64,000 nt of DNA from Paraburkholderia polaris (lineage in GTDB: Bacteria > Pseudomonadota > Gammaproteobacteria > Burkholderiales > Burkholderiaceae). Of the stretch, positions 29,679 to 38,830 are shown one piece after another (within the stretch, counting starts at the first letter, position 1; the number at the start of each line of letters is the position of its first letter). Below the pieces are notes generated by a model, which was given only the letters and a program-made list of their open reading frames with translations, ran no database searches and was not told the origin of the DNA. The stretch spans positions 62,001 to 126,000 of the forward strand of contig NZ_JABBGJ010000010.1 of the NCBI RefSeq assembly GCF_012927345.1, in the 5' to 3' direction. The position numbers and the translations under genes were made by a program.

Positions 29679-31082
29679 TCAAGTCTCGTCCATCATGCGG
29701 ACTTTGACCTTCTTGCCCTTCACCTTGCCGGCGCTGAGCTTGCGCAATGCGTCGCGCGCGACGCTGCGCTCCACGGCCACATAGGTCGACATTTCGGTCA
29801 CGTTGATCTTGCCGATCTGCGAACCGGCGAAACCTGCTTCGCCGGTCAGCGCGCCGAGCACATCGCCCGGACGGATCTTTTCCTTGCGACCGCCGAGAAT
29901 CTGCAGTGTTTCCATCGGCGGCAGCAGCCGCTCGTTGCTCGCGGGCTTGAGATCGGCCAGCTTGTGCCACTCGACTTCACGCTTTTGCGCCTGTTCGAGA
30001 CTGCCCACGCGGCCCATCTCGTTCATGCTGGCTAGACTGAGCGCCCAGCCTTCCTGATCGGCGCGACCCGTGCGGCCAATGCGGTGCACGTGCACTTCCG
30101 GGTCCGGCGTCACGTCGACGTTGATCACGGCTTCGAGCTCCGCGATGTCCAGACCGCGCGAGGCAACGTCCGTGGCAACCAGCACCGAGCAACTGCGGTT
30201 TGCGAACTGGATCAGTACCTGATCGCGTTCACGCTGATCAAGTTCGCCGTGCAGCGCGAGCGCATGAAAACCCTGCGCGCGCAGCACGTCGAGCAGATCG
30301 CGGCATTGCTGCTTGGTGTTGCAGAACGCGAGCGTGCTCACCGGACGATAGTGATTCAGCAGCAAACCAACAGCATGCAGACGCTGGTCTTCGGTGACTT
30401 CATAAAAGCGCTGACGAATCTTGGTGTTGTCGTGCCGCTCGGCGAGCTTCACTTCCTTCGGATTGCGCAGGAATTGCTGGCTGAGTTTGACGATGCCTTC
30501 CGGGTACGTCGCTGAGAACAGCAGCGTTTGCCGCTCTTTCGGACATTGCTTCACGACAGTCGCGATGTCGTCGAAGAACCCCATGTCGAGCATGCGGTCG
30601 GCTTCGTCGAGCACCAGTGTGTTGAGCGACTGCAACGGCAGGCTGCCGCGCTCGAGGTGATCCATGATCCGGCCCGGCGTGCCGACCACGATGTGCGCAC
30701 CGTGTTCGAGGCTGGCCGTTTGCGGGCGCATCGGCGTGCCGCCGCACAGCGTCAGCACCTTGATGTTTTCTTCGGCGCGCGCCAGACGGCGGATTTCCTG
30801 CGTGACCTGATCGGCGAGTTCGCGCGTCGGGCACAGCACCATCGCCTGCACGGCGAAGTTGCGCACGTCGAGGCGGTTAAGCAGCGCCAGAGAAAATGCC
30901 GCGGTCTTGCCGCTGCCGGTTTTCGCCTGGGCGATCAGATCGTTGCCGGCCAATGCGATCGGCAAGCTCGCTGCCTGAATCGGCGTCATCTCGACATAGC
31001 CGAGCTGCGTCAGATTGGCGAGTGTCGCGGGCGGCAGCGGTAGCTGGCTAAACGGCGCGCCGGCTTGAGTGGGACTGTTCAT
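29679..31082 (-). CDS. dbpA: ATP-dependent RNA helicase DbpA
   Basis: 467 residues from MNSPTQAGAPFSQLPLPP at 31082; the open frame runs to 31247 but that extension is not helicase-like. It contains the Q motif (GYVEMTPIQAASLPIAL), motif I (AQAKTGSGKT), DEAD (VLDEADRMLD), SAT (FSATYP), and VATDVASRGLDI and HRIGRTGR in the second RecA lobe. The last ~75 residues match the DbpA RNA-binding domain, which targets hairpin 92 of 23S rRNA. Its role is large-subunit assembly. A small zinc-ribbon gene precedes it. Confidence 0.92.
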   Translation of the reverse strand: MNSPTQAGAPFSQLPLPPATLANLTQLGYVEMTPIQAASLPIALAGNDLIAQAKTGSGKTAAFSLALLNRLDVRNFAVQAMVLCPTRELADQVTQEIRRLARAEENIKVLTLCGGTPMRPQTASLEHGAHIVVGTPGRIMDHLERGSLPLQSLNTLVLDEADRMLDMGFFDDIATVVKQCPKERQTLLFSATYPEGIVKLSQQFLRNPKEVKLAERHDNTKIRQRFYEVTEDQRLHAVGLLLNHYRPVSTLAFCNTKQQCRDLLDVLRAQGFHALALHGELDQRERDQVLIQFANRSCSVLVATDVASRGLDIAELEAVINVDVTPDPEVHVHRIGRTGRADQEGWALSLASMNEMGRVGSLEQAQKREVEWHKLADLKPASNERLLPPMETLQILGGRKEKIRPGDVLGALTGEAGFAGSQIGKINVTEMSTYVAVERSVARDALRKLSAGKVKGKKVKVRMMDET

Positions 31083-31135
31083 AGGGTAATGGCTCGCTAT
31101 CGACTGAAGAGGCTGAAGAGACTGAAGGCTCAGGA

Positions 31136-31336
31136 CTATTCGGCCATGGGGCCGGTGGCGGGACGGCCTTCGATCTGCTCGTACAGCACCGAGCCATCTT
31201 CCCCGTCGAAACGTTCGACGTAATTGCGCGCGCCGCACATCGGGCAACGGAACAGGAGTCCCTGCCCTTCATTCTTGATGACGACGTCCGACATCTCCCA
31301 CTGCTCGCCGCAGGGCTGGTTTCTACAGGTAAACAC
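31136..31336 (-). CDS. Small zinc-ribbon protein
   Basis: 66 residues. Four cysteines are arranged CRNQPC near the N-terminus and CPMC in the middle, forming a zinc ribbon; the remainder is acidic. I do not recognise a named family; proteins of this size and layout occur upstream of dbpA in Burkholderia-like genomes, by memory only. It is 53 nt upstream of dbpA on the same strand and probably cotranscribed. It may bind RNA or ribosomes; this is inferred from the fold only. Confidence 0.65.
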   Translation of the reverse strand: MFTCRNQPCGEQWEMSDVVIKNEGQGLLFRCPMCGARNYVERFDGEDGSVLYEQIEGRPATGPMAE

Positions 31337-31447
31337 GTTGATTCTCCAACTGGATTCGATTGTTTATTCGGTGGGCCGGATAAAAGGCCCAGCCGTGAAT
31401 GCTGTCACTGCCATGGTCGGCGCCGCCGTCAGTACGGGCGGAGCGCT

Positions 31448-31879
31448 TCAACCCAGATGCGTATGCCGCGCACGCGTCGCGCTCACGTCCATTTCGGTGA
31501 GGCCCTGGACGATGCCGCAGTCTTCAACGGCCTGTTCGCCATGGCATTGCTCGCGCAGCGTGGTCAGTTGCACCTTCAATTGCTTCAATTCGTCGATACG
31601 CGTGTCGACGTGCGCGATGTGCTCGTCGATCAGGGCATTGATACCGCCGCAGCCGTCCGCCGGTGCGTCTGTCAGACGCAGCAACGCACGGATTTCGTCG
31701 TGAGTCATATCGAGCGCGCGGCAATTGCGGATGAAGCGCAGGCGTTCGACGTGCCTCGCCGAGTAGCTGCGGTAATTGGCCTCGGTGCGCTCCGCTTCGG
31801 GCAACAGGCCCTCTTTTTCGTAGAAACGGATGGTTTCGGTCGTGCAATGGGCGATTTTCGCCAGTTCGCCAATTTTCAT
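31448..31879 (-). CDS. cadR: MerR-family Cd/Pb/Zn-responsive regulator CadR
   Basis: 143 residues. The N-terminal MerR helix-turn-helix is MKIGELAKIAHCTTETIRFYEKEGLLP, followed by the dimerisation helix. Cysteine-bearing segments DGCGG (about residue 78) and CHGEQAVEDCGI at the C-terminal end match the metal site of CadR/PbrR/ZntR-type sensors, and the tail ends in a His-containing HTHLG. It is divergent from the P-type ATPase, and the shared 80-nt spacer contains a MerR-type promoter. Confidence 0.9.
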   Translation of the reverse strand: MKIGELAKIAHCTTETIRFYEKEGLLPEAERTEANYRSYSARHVERLRFIRNCRALDMTHDEIRALLRLTDAPADGCGGINALIDEHIAHVDTRIDELKQLKVQLTTLREQCHGEQAVEDCGIVQGLTEMDVSATRARHTHLG

Positions 31880-31899
31880 GGACCCTCCGGATTGCGGCC

Positions 31900-31930
31900 T
31901 TGACCTTGTAGTGGCTTCAAGGTGTTTACT
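31900..31930 (+). promoter_or_regulatory. MerR-type promoter/operator of the metal ATPase gene
   Basis: The -35 TTGACC (31900-31905) and -10 TTTACT (31925-31930) are separated by 19 bp, the overlong spacing that MerR proteins correct by twisting DNA. The inverted repeat ACCTTG (31903-31908) / CAAGGT (31918-31923) sits between them as CadR's operator. Confidence 0.85.
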
Positions 31931-31959
31931 AGACCACAAATCGAACCAGGAAGCCACCC

Positions 31960-34512
31960 ATGCCTCACGCCAACCTCGCCGAAGCGGACCGCCCGGAGCA
32001 GCCCAAAGCCTGTGCCCACGGGCATGAAGGGCATATCCACGAGCATGCCGATGAAAATCCGGACGGTCGCGGTCATCGGGCATCCTGTGGTCACGGACGC
32101 GAAGCAGGTACTCGTGAAGACGCTCACGAGCACGGCGACGGCTGCAGCCATGGCGCCAAAGCACACGCCCATGAAACCGAACATCAACACACCCATGCCC
32201 ACGGCGAAAGCTGCGGCCATGACCACAAAGCACACGGTCACCAACCCGAGCATCAACACGCTCACGCCCACGGCGAAAGCTCCCGCCATGACCACAAAGC
32301 ACACGGTCATACCCACTCACACGCCCACAGCCACGCCGAAGCAAGCTGCTGCGGCACCGCGCACACTCCAGCCGCACCGGTCAAGCTCCCGCAATCGGAA
32401 GCCGTCGGCAGCGACGTGCGCACCGCGATCCGCATCATGCAGATGGACTGTCCGACCGAAGAAGCGCTGATCCGCAAGAAATTCAGCCGCATGCCGTACG
32501 TGCGCAGCATGGACTTCAACCTGATGCAGCGCGTGTTGACCGTCGTCCACGCACCGGACGCCCTCGACTCGATCCTCGCCGCGATCCGTTCGCTCGACTT
32601 CACGCCTGAGCTGGCAGACGCGAACCCGGACAAGGCAGCGGCCGCCCCTCAAGCGCCGCCCAAGCCGTGGTGGCCGCTGGCGCTCGCCGGCATTGCTGCC
32701 GTGGGCTCAGAGGCCGCCAGCTGGCTTGGCGCCCCGGTCTGGGTGGCTGCGGGTCTGGCGCTCCTCGCGATCGCCTCCTGCGGGCTCACGACGTACAGAA
32801 AGGGTTGGCTCGCGATCCGCAACGGCAACCTGAACATCAACGCGCTGATGAGCATTGCGGTGACCGGCGCGTTGATCCTGCAGCAGTGGCCGGAAGCCGC
32901 GATGGTGATGGTGCTCTTCACGATTGCCGAACTGATCGAAGCGAAGTCGCTCGACCGCGCCCGCAATGCCATCCAGGGGTTGATGCAACTCACGCCCGAA
33001 CAGGCCAGCGTGCAGCAAGCCGACGGCAGCTGGCGGCCCACAGACCTCAAAGCGATCGCACTCGGCGCGGTGGTGCGCGTGAAGCCGGGTGAGCGGATTG
33101 CGCTCGACGGCGAAATCGTCGCGGGCCGCTCGAGCGTCGATCAGGCGCCGATCACCGGCGAAAGTCTGCCGGTCGACAAGACCGTGGGCGACGCGGTGTT
33201 CGCCGGCACCATCAACCAGGCCGGTTCGTTCGACTATCGCGTCACGGCTGCGGCCAGCAACACGACGCTCGCGCGCATCATTCACGCGGTCGAGGAAGCG
33301 CAAGGCACCAAAGCGCCGACCCAGCGTTTCGTCGATCAGTTCGCGCGCGTCTATACGCCGATCGTGTTCGCTGCCGCACTCGCCGCGGCGGTGTTGCCGC
33401 CGCTGGTGTTCGGCGGTCAGTGGCACGAATGGGTCTACAAGGCGCTGGTGATGCTGGTGATCGCCTGTCCGTGCGCGCTGGTGATCTCCACGCCGGTCAC
33501 GATCGTCAGCGGCCTCGCTGCTGCCGCCCGCAAGGGCATCCTGATCAAAGGCGGCGCCTACCTTGAACAGGGCCGCAAGCTGAGCCGGCTCGCGCTCGAC
33601 AAAACCGGCACGATCACGCACGGCAAACCCGTGCAAACCGAGTTTGAAATACGGGCCGACGTCGACGTCGTTCATTGCAGGACACTCGCGGCGAGCCTTG
33701 CGGGTCGCTCGGATCATCCGGTGTCGATGGCGATCGCGGCGGCGGCGAAAAGCGAAAGCATCGCCAGCGTCACGGTCGATGCCTTCGAGGCGCTGGCAGG
33801 CCGCGGCGTGCGCGGCGAAATCGACGGCTTGCCGTATTGGCTCGGCAATCATCGGCTGGTCGAAGAGCTCGGACGCTGCTCAGCGTCGCTTGAAGCGCGG
33901 CTGGACGCGCTCGAAGGGCAAGGCAAAACGGTCGTGATGCTGGTGGATGCCGAACGCGTGCTCGCGCTGTTTGCCGTGGCGGATACGGTGAAGGACACGA
34001 GCCGCGCCGCCATCGTCGATTTGCAACGCCTCGGCGTACGGGCCGCCATGCTCACCGGCGACAACCCGCACACGGCCGCCGCGATCGCGCAGCAAGTCGG
34101 CATCGGCGAAGCACGCGGCAATCAGTTGCCCGAAGACAAGCTGAACGTGGTGGCGCAGTGGTCGCAGGAAGGCGCGACGGTGGGCATGGTCGGCGACGGC
34201 ATCAACGACGCCCCCGCATTGGCGCGCGCCGACATCGGCTTTGCGATGGGCGCCATGGGCACCGACACCGCGATCGAAACCGCCGACGTCGCCTTGATGG
34301 ACGACGATCTGCGCAAGATTCCGCAGTTCATCCGTCTGTCGAAGGCGACGCATTCGGTGCTGGTGCAGAACATCTCTTTGGCACTGGGCATCAAGAGCGT
34401 CTTTCTCGTGCTGACGGTGATGGGTCTGGGCACGATGTGGATGGCCGTGTTCGCGGATGTGGGCGCGAGCCTGCTGGTGGTGGCGAACGGCCTGCGGCTG
34501 CTCCGCAAATAA
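31960..34512 (+). CDS. Cd/Zn/Pb-exporting P1B-type ATPase with His-rich N-terminus
   Basis: 850 residues. Residues 1-~130 are a long His/Glu/Gly-rich region, and an HMA-like domain follows (about 145-215) with the single-cysteine motif MQMDCPTEE. About eight membrane helices follow. CPCAL in the sixth is the metal site; DKTGTITHG holds the phosphorylated Asp; TGES and GDGINDAPALARADIG are the actuator and hinge motifs. It pumps divalent soft metals outward. The ribosome site AGGAAG precedes the ATG, and cadR is divergent. Confidence 0.93.
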   Translation: MPHANLAEADRPEQPKACAHGHEGHIHEHADENPDGRGHRASCGHGREAGTREDAHEHGDGCSHGAKAHAHETEHQHTHAHGESCGHDHKAHGHQPEHQHAHAHGESSRHDHKAHGHTHSHAHSHAEASCCGTAHTPAAPVKLPQSEAVGSDVRTAIRIMQMDCPTEEALIRKKFSRMPYVRSMDFNLMQRVLTVVHAPDALDSILAAIRSLDFTPELADANPDKAAAAPQAPPKPWWPLALAGIAAVGSEAASWLGAPVWVAAGLALLAIASCGLTTYRKGWLAIRNGNLNINALMSIAVTGALILQQWPEAAMVMVLFTIAELIEAKSLDRARNAIQGLMQLTPEQASVQQADGSWRPTDLKAIALGAVVRVKPGERIALDGEIVAGRSSVDQAPITGESLPVDKTVGDAVFAGTINQAGSFDYRVTAAASNTTLARIIHAVEEAQGTKAPTQRFVDQFARVYTPIVFAAALAAAVLPPLVFGGQWHEWVYKALVMLVIACPCALVISTPVTIVSGLAAAARKGILIKGGAYLEQGRKLSRLALDKTGTITHGKPVQTEFEIRADVDVVHCRTLAASLAGRSDHPVSMAIAAAAKSESIASVTVDAFEALAGRGVRGEIDGLPYWLGNHRLVEELGRCSASLEARLDALEGQGKTVVMLVDAERVLALFAVADTVKDTSRAAIVDLQRLGVRAAMLTGDNPHTAAAIAQQVGIGEARGNQLPEDKLNVVAQWSQEGATVGMVGDGINDAPALARADIGFAMGAMGTDTAIETADVALMDDDLRKIPQFIRLSKATHSVLVQNISLALGIKSVFLVLTVMGLGTMWMAVFADVGASLLVVANGLRLLRK
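32180..32311 (+). repeat. 69-bp tandem repeat in the His-rich N-terminus
   Basis: Two nearly identical 69-nt units (offset measured between CATCAACAC at 32182 and at 32251) encode a 23-residue segment rich in His with the core HAHGES-x-x-HDHKAHGH. Copy number may vary between strains. Confidence 0.75.
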
Positions 34513-34660
34513 GGGTGCGCGGGGCGGTGGGAACTCCGCGGCGCATCCGGCTGCATCCGTGGCGGCCGTAGCGGCCGCCGCCTCCACACAGCGTCACATC
34601 GTGCCGCCAGCCGGCGTACGTTTTGCCAGCAATGCGCAACGCGCAACGCGCCGCGTGATC

Positions 34661-35704
34661 CTAGTGAGCGAACGAACGATTCCCCGTCACCTGATGAGCG
34701 CCGATCGCGGCCTTCAACGTATCGGAAGGCCGCATGCCGAACAGCTTCCGGTAGTCGGTAGCGAACTGGCTGAGATGCCAGAAGCCCCACGCCGCCGCCA
34801 CATCCTGCACCGAACGCGATTCAAGCGACGCATTGCACAGATCGCGTCGCGCGCCGTTCAGGCGAATCGTGCGCAGGTACGTGGCGGGCGCCATGCCGAG
34901 CACATCCTGAAAGCAGTATTGCAACGTGCGACGGCTCACATGCAAACGCTCGCACAACTCCGGCACGTTGATCGCGCGGTCGCGATTGGCCAGCACATAC
35001 TCGCGCGCTTCCGACACGATCGACTGACGCCGCCCACGCGTGGGCATGTCAATCTGCCCATCAGCCGGTAACGCGCCGACGTCGAACAACGAGGCCAGCA
35101 CCGCCGCCTGCAGATTGTTGCGCGCGAACGAGGACAGCGGCGTGCCGCTCGCTGCGCCGTCGTCGAGAAGCTGCCGCAGCGACGCGCACAGCCGCTCCTT
35201 ACGCGCCATGCCGATCGACACGACTTCCGTGTTCGGCAAATGGTCGGCCAGACCGACGCGCTCTACTTCGGCCGCGTACCGGCGCAGCACTTCACCCTTC
35301 ACCACCACGCCAAAAATCTCGTAGCCCGCCGAGGTCAGCAATTCGAATTCGATTCCGCCCGGACGAAATGCGAGCGCATCGCCCGCGATGACCTGTGCGT
35401 CGATCCGGCCGGAACCTTCGGGGCAAATCGGAATGCCGAACCAGTAGGCGTCCTCCTGCACCTCGCAGGTTTGCCGCAGCGTATGGCTAGTGGTTTCGAC
35501 GAACACCTGCATGTGATCGAGACACAACTCCGTCAAACCGCCGACGAAGCGGCCCGCAGTCAGTTGGTCGTAGGTCTGGTTCCAGCCGTGGAGATTACGC
35601 GCTTGCTCGTCGGCGTCGTAGGCGACGCAGGTCTGCACGCAAAAGCTCGGCTGCTGCGCGTGCGTGGGTACTGTCAGGCTGTCGTTTCGGAATTCAGTCG
35701 TCAT
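34661..35704 (-). CDS. AraC-family regulator (EutR-like)
   Basis: 347 residues from MTTEFRNDSLTV at 35704. The C-terminal double helix-turn-helix (about 255-345) shows INVPELCERLHVSRRTLQYCFQ and VQDVAAAWGFWHLSQFATDYRK. The N-terminal ~230 residues are a sensor domain. It lies at the edge of the ethanolamine genes, divergent from the aldehyde dehydrogenase, which matches the usual position of EutR, an ethanolamine/adenosylcobalamin-sensing activator. The assignment is by context and family. Confidence 0.8.
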   Translation of the reverse strand: MTTEFRNDSLTVPTHAQQPSFCVQTCVAYDADEQARNLHGWNQTYDQLTAGRFVGGLTELCLDHMQVFVETTSHTLRQTCEVQEDAYWFGIPICPEGSGRIDAQVIAGDALAFRPGGIEFELLTSAGYEIFGVVVKGEVLRRYAAEVERVGLADHLPNTEVVSIGMARKERLCASLRQLLDDGAASGTPLSSFARNNLQAAVLASLFDVGALPADGQIDMPTRGRRQSIVSEAREYVLANRDRAINVPELCERLHVSRRTLQYCFQDVLGMAPATYLRTIRLNGARRDLCNASLESRSVQDVAAAWGFWHLSQFATDYRKLFGMRPSDTLKAAIGAHQVTGNRSFAH

Positions 35705-36031
35705 ACCGGATCTGCGAAAACGGAGTATTGAGGGGAAAAGGAAGGCAATTCCCATGCCGAACGGATTCGCCGCTTACTTTGCTTTGATCTTACCGGTAGG
35801 TGCTCACGTCCTGTTCAATTCCTGAACAGCGCTGCGCACAGTGGTCAGAAACGAAACGTTCATTCCCCGGCAAGGTGAGCAATGCCACGCGCCATGCTTC
35901 GCATGGCGTGCCTGCTGCACGTGCACGGCTCACCAGCGCGGTGCATTGGCACGGTTCTGGCTCTAGTCAGTCGCGGCCAAGCGAAATATCGCGCCGAATA
36001 TAGCCCATTCCAACATGTGAGGAGCACACAG
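35705..36031. other. Divergent control region, AraC gene / aldehyde dehydrogenase
   Basis: 327 nt without a gene. It contains a hairpin-like dyad at 35887-35909 (CGCCATG/CATGGCG with outer pairs), the palindrome TGCACGTGCA at 35915-35924, and the sigma-54-like promoter described separately. These are plausible activator sites. Confidence 0.6.
35947..35962 (+). promoter_or_regulatory. Sigma-54-like promoter of the aldehyde dehydrogenase
   Basis: TGGCACG-N4-TGGCT matches the consensus TGGCACG-N4-TTGCW with one mismatch in the -12 element; the GG and GC doublets have the required spacing. It lies 70 nt before the ATG. Two palindromes upstream (35887-35924) could bind the enhancer protein. Aldehyde dehydrogenases of this type are often sigma-54 dependent. 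Confidence 0.45.
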
Positions 36032-37552
36032 ATGAATCATGCAGAGATGCAGTTTCTGACTACCGAATTCCCGTACAAAAAGCAGTATGCGAATTTTATC
36101 GGCGGCGAATGGGTCAAGCCCGTGGGCGGTGAGTACTTCGACAACGTGTCGCCGATCACCGGTGAGCCGTTCACGTCGATCCCGCGCTCGCGCGAAGCCG
36201 ATATCGAACTCGCCCTCGACGCCGCGCATCGTGCGAAGGCAGCGTGGGGCAAAACATCGACCACCGATCGCGCGAACATCCTGAACCGTATCGCCGACCG
36301 GATGGAAGCGAATCTGCAACGCATCGCCGTGGCTGAAACGATCGACAACGGCAAGCCGCTGCGCGAAACAATGGCGGCGGATATCCCGCTAGCCATCGAT
36401 CATTTCCGCTATTTCGCCGGCGCCGTGCGTGCGCAGGAAGGTGGGATCTCTGAAATCGACCACGACACCGTCGCGTATCACTTTCACGAACCGCTCGGCG
36501 TGGTCGGCCAGATCATTCCGTGGAATTTCCCGATCCTGATGGCGGTCTGGAAGCTTGCGCCTGCATTGGCGGCCGGCAATTGCGTCGTGCTGAAACCGGC
36601 CGAGCAAACGCCTGCGTCGATTCTCGTGCTGCTCGAACTGATCCAGGATTTGCTGCCGCCGGGCGTGCTGAACGTGGTGAACGGTTTCGGCCTCGAAGCC
36701 GGCAAACCGCTCGCGTCGAGCAAGCGCATTGCGAAGATCGCGTTCACGGGCGAGACAACGACCGGCCGACTGATCATGCAGTACGCGAGCCAGAACATCA
36801 TTCCGGTGACACTCGAACTCGGCGGCAAGAGCCCGAACATTTTCTTCGCCGACGTGCTGAACGAGGACGATAGCTACTTCGACAAGGCGCTCGAAGGCTT
36901 CACGATGTTCGCGCTGAATCAGGGCGAAGTGTGCACGTGTCCGTCGCGTGTGCTGATCGACGAAAAGATTTACGACCGCTTCATGGAGCGCGCGTTGAAG
37001 CGCGTGGCTGCGATCACGCAGGGTCATCCGCTCGATACGAAAACGATGATCGGCGCACAGGCCTCGCAGGAACAACTGGAAAAAATCCTCTCGTACGTCG
37101 ACCTCGGCAAGCAGGAAGGCGCTGAGTGTCTCATCGGCGGTGAGCGCAATTCGCTGGGCGGCGAACTGAGCAAGGGCTACTACGTGAAGCCGACCGTCTT
37201 CCGCGGCCACAACAAGATGCGCATCTTCCAGGAAGAAATCTTCGGGCCGGTCGTCTCCGTGACGACCTTCAAGACCGAAGACGAAGCGCTCGAGATCGCC
37301 AACGATACGCTCTACGGTCTGGGCGCCGGTGTATGGACGCGCGACGGTACGCGCGCCTATCGCTTCGGCCGGGAAATCCAGGCGGGCCGCGTATGGACCA
37401 ACTGCTACCACGCGTATCCGGCACATGCCGCGTTCGGTGGCTACAAGCAATCGGGCATCGGCCGCGAAAATCATAAGATGATGCTCGACCACTATCAGCA
37501 GACGAAGAACATGCTCGTCAGCTATAGCGATAAGCCGCTCGGTTTCTTCTAA
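36032..37552 (+). CDS. NAD-dependent (acet)aldehyde dehydrogenase, ExaC/AldB type
   Basis: 506 residues from the ATG at 36032, behind GAGGAG; earlier in-frame starts are not family-like. Catalytic cysteines are in [13 protein letters not shown], the general-base Glu in [14 protein letters not shown], and the NAD motif around FTGETTTGR. The length and N-terminal [18 protein letters not shown] match ExaC/AldB-type acetaldehyde dehydrogenases. It would oxidise the acetaldehyde released by EutBC to acetate. DUF779 follows. Confidence 0.92.
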   Translation: MNHAEMQFLTTEFPYKKQYANFIGGEWVKPVGGEYFDNVSPITGEPFTSIPRSREADIELALDAAHRAKAAWGKTSTTDRANILNRIADRMEANLQRIAVAETIDNGKPLRETMAADIPLAIDHFRYFAGAVRAQEGGISEIDHDTVAYHFHEPLGVVGQIIPWNFPILMAVWKLAPALAAGNCVVLKPAEQTPASILVLLELIQDLLPPGVLNVVNGFGLEAGKPLASSKRIAKIAFTGETTTGRLIMQYASQNIIPVTLELGGKSPNIFFADVLNEDDSYFDKALEGFTMFALNQGEVCTCPSRVLIDEKIYDRFMERALKRVAAITQGHPLDTKTMIGAQASQEQLEKILSYVDLGKQEGAECLIGGERNSLGGELSKGYYVKPTVFRGHNKMRIFQEEIFGPVVSVTTFKTEDEALEIANDTLYGLGAGVWTRDGTRAYRFGREIQAGRVWTNCYHAYPAHAAFGGYKQSGIGRENHKMMLDHYQQTKNMLVSYSDKPLGFF

Positions 37553-37580
37553 GCTTTCCGAGACGTTAGCAATTCTGTTC

Positions 37581-37612
37581 GAGCGGGCCGCATTGCGCGG
37601 CTCGCTCTTTTT
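37581..37612 (+). terminator. Hairpin terminator between aldehyde dehydrogenase and DUF779
   Basis: An 11-bp stem (37581-37591 with 37597-37607, one G-T pair) followed by TTTTT. It would reduce read-through into the DUF779 gene 16 nt downstream. Confidence 0.8.
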
Positions 37613-37627
37613 CAGCGAGGGCTTGTG

Positions 37628-38023
37628 ATGGCTGATGAGAAGCAAGTAGCGCGTGTGATAGCCACGCCTGCCGCGGTCGATCTGATCGATAAGCTATGCG
37701 CCGAACACGGGGCCGTGTTGTTTCATCAATCCGGTGGATGCTGCGACGGCAGCGCGCCGATGATGTTCTCTCAGAGTGAATTCATGGTCGGCTCGTCCGA
37801 TGTGAAACTCGGCACGATTGCCGGCGTGCCGTTCTATATGAGCGAATCGCAGTTTGAATACTGGCAGCACACGCAGTTGATTATCGACGTGGTGCCGGGC
37901 AATGGCGGGATGTTTTCACTGGAGCGGCCGAGCGGGTTGCGTTTTCTCACGCGCTCGCGACTGTTCGAGGACGACGAAAACGCGTGGCTCGAAACGCATC
38001 CGGTGGAACGGGTGGATGCTTAA
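37628..38023 (+). CDS. DUF779 protein, aldehyde-dehydrogenase-associated
   Basis: 131 residues from ATG 37628 (an adjacent GTG at 37625 is also possible). A conserved segment, AVLFHQSGGCCDGSAPMMF, carries a CC pair. DUF779 proteins commonly sit directly after ExaC/AldB-type dehydrogenases, as here, but have no assigned reaction. The small size, the CC pair and its neighbours suggest a helper to the dehydrogenase (inference). It is convergent with eutC, with only 9 nt between their ends. Confidence 0.85.
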   Translation: MADEKQVARVIATPAAVDLIDKLCAEHGAVLFHQSGGCCDGSAPMMFSQSEFMVGSSDVKLGTIAGVPFYMSESQFEYWQHTQLIIDVVPGNGGMFSLERPSGLRFLTRSRLFEDDENAWLETHPVERVDA

Positions 38024-38032
38024 GTCGTGTTT

Positions 38033-38830
38033 CTACGTCGCGCCTGTGTTCGGATTGTTGCTGACTGCGGGTGTTGTCGGTGTACTCGGTAGCAGCGCGT
38101 CGCTATCGTCTTTCAAACCAACGCCCGTGAGACCCAAGCGCCTTGCATGCGTCAGCAAGTAATGCAACTTGTGCGCGGCTGATTCGTAGTTAAGACCTTC
38201 AGGACGCACGTTCGAAATGCAGTTGCGTTGCGCATCGCTGCAGCCCAGTTTCGGCGCGTACGTCAGGTAGATACCAAGGCTATCGGGCGAACTCAGACCT
38301 GGACGCTCGCCAATCAACATCACAACCAGTTTGGCATTGAGCAGTTCACCGATCTCGTCACCGAGCGCGACGCGGGCCTGACGCGCGACTACGACGGGGC
38401 CGATCTTCCAGTCTGTGAGTTTTGCGCAAACAGCTTGCAGCAGCGGGATCGATTGTTTCGACGCAGCGAATGCAGAGAGGCCATCGGCGATCACGAAGAC
38501 CACATCGGGTGAATCGACCTTGAGCTGCCCAAGCGCTGCCCGGCTCTCGTCGCTTAAACGCCTGCCGAGATCAGGCCGCCGCAAATAATGCTCGCGATCG
38601 GGCGCGGCACTATGCACATCCAGTGTGCTGAAACTTTGCGCGCGCAGCTGTTCGTGCAGCACCTCCGTATCGAGCGGATGATGCACGGCGTCGCGCGCCT
38701 GCGCATGCGACAGGTTGAACGCCAGCAACGGCGCCGTCGGCAAACTGTTGCCCGCGCGGCCCAACGCGATGCGCGCGTTGGTGAACTGCCGCAGCGCGTT
38801 CCATGGATTCTTTTCGAGGAAGTCGCTCAT
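38033..38830 (-). CDS. eutC: Ethanolamine ammonia-lyase small subunit
   Basis: 265 residues, matching EutC: DVVFVIADGLSAFAASKQSI, VARQARVALGDEIGELLNAKLVVMLIGERPG, and SPDSLGIYLTYAPKLG. EutC completes the adenosylcobalamin-dependent lyase that splits ethanolamine into acetaldehyde and ammonia. It overlaps eutB by 4 nt (ATGA) and follows it and the permease in one leftward operon. Confidence 0.94.
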   Translation of the reverse strand: MSDFLEKNPWNALRQFTNARIALGRAGNSLPTAPLLAFNLSHAQARDAVHHPLDTEVLHEQLRAQSFSTLDVHSAAPDREHYLRRPDLGRRLSDESRAALGQLKVDSPDVVFVIADGLSAFAASKQSIPLLQAVCAKLTDWKIGPVVVARQARVALGDEIGELLNAKLVVMLIGERPGLSSPDSLGIYLTYAPKLGCSDAQRNCISNVRPEGLNYESAAHKLHYLLTHARRLGLTGVGLKDDSDALLPSTPTTPAVSNNPNTGAT

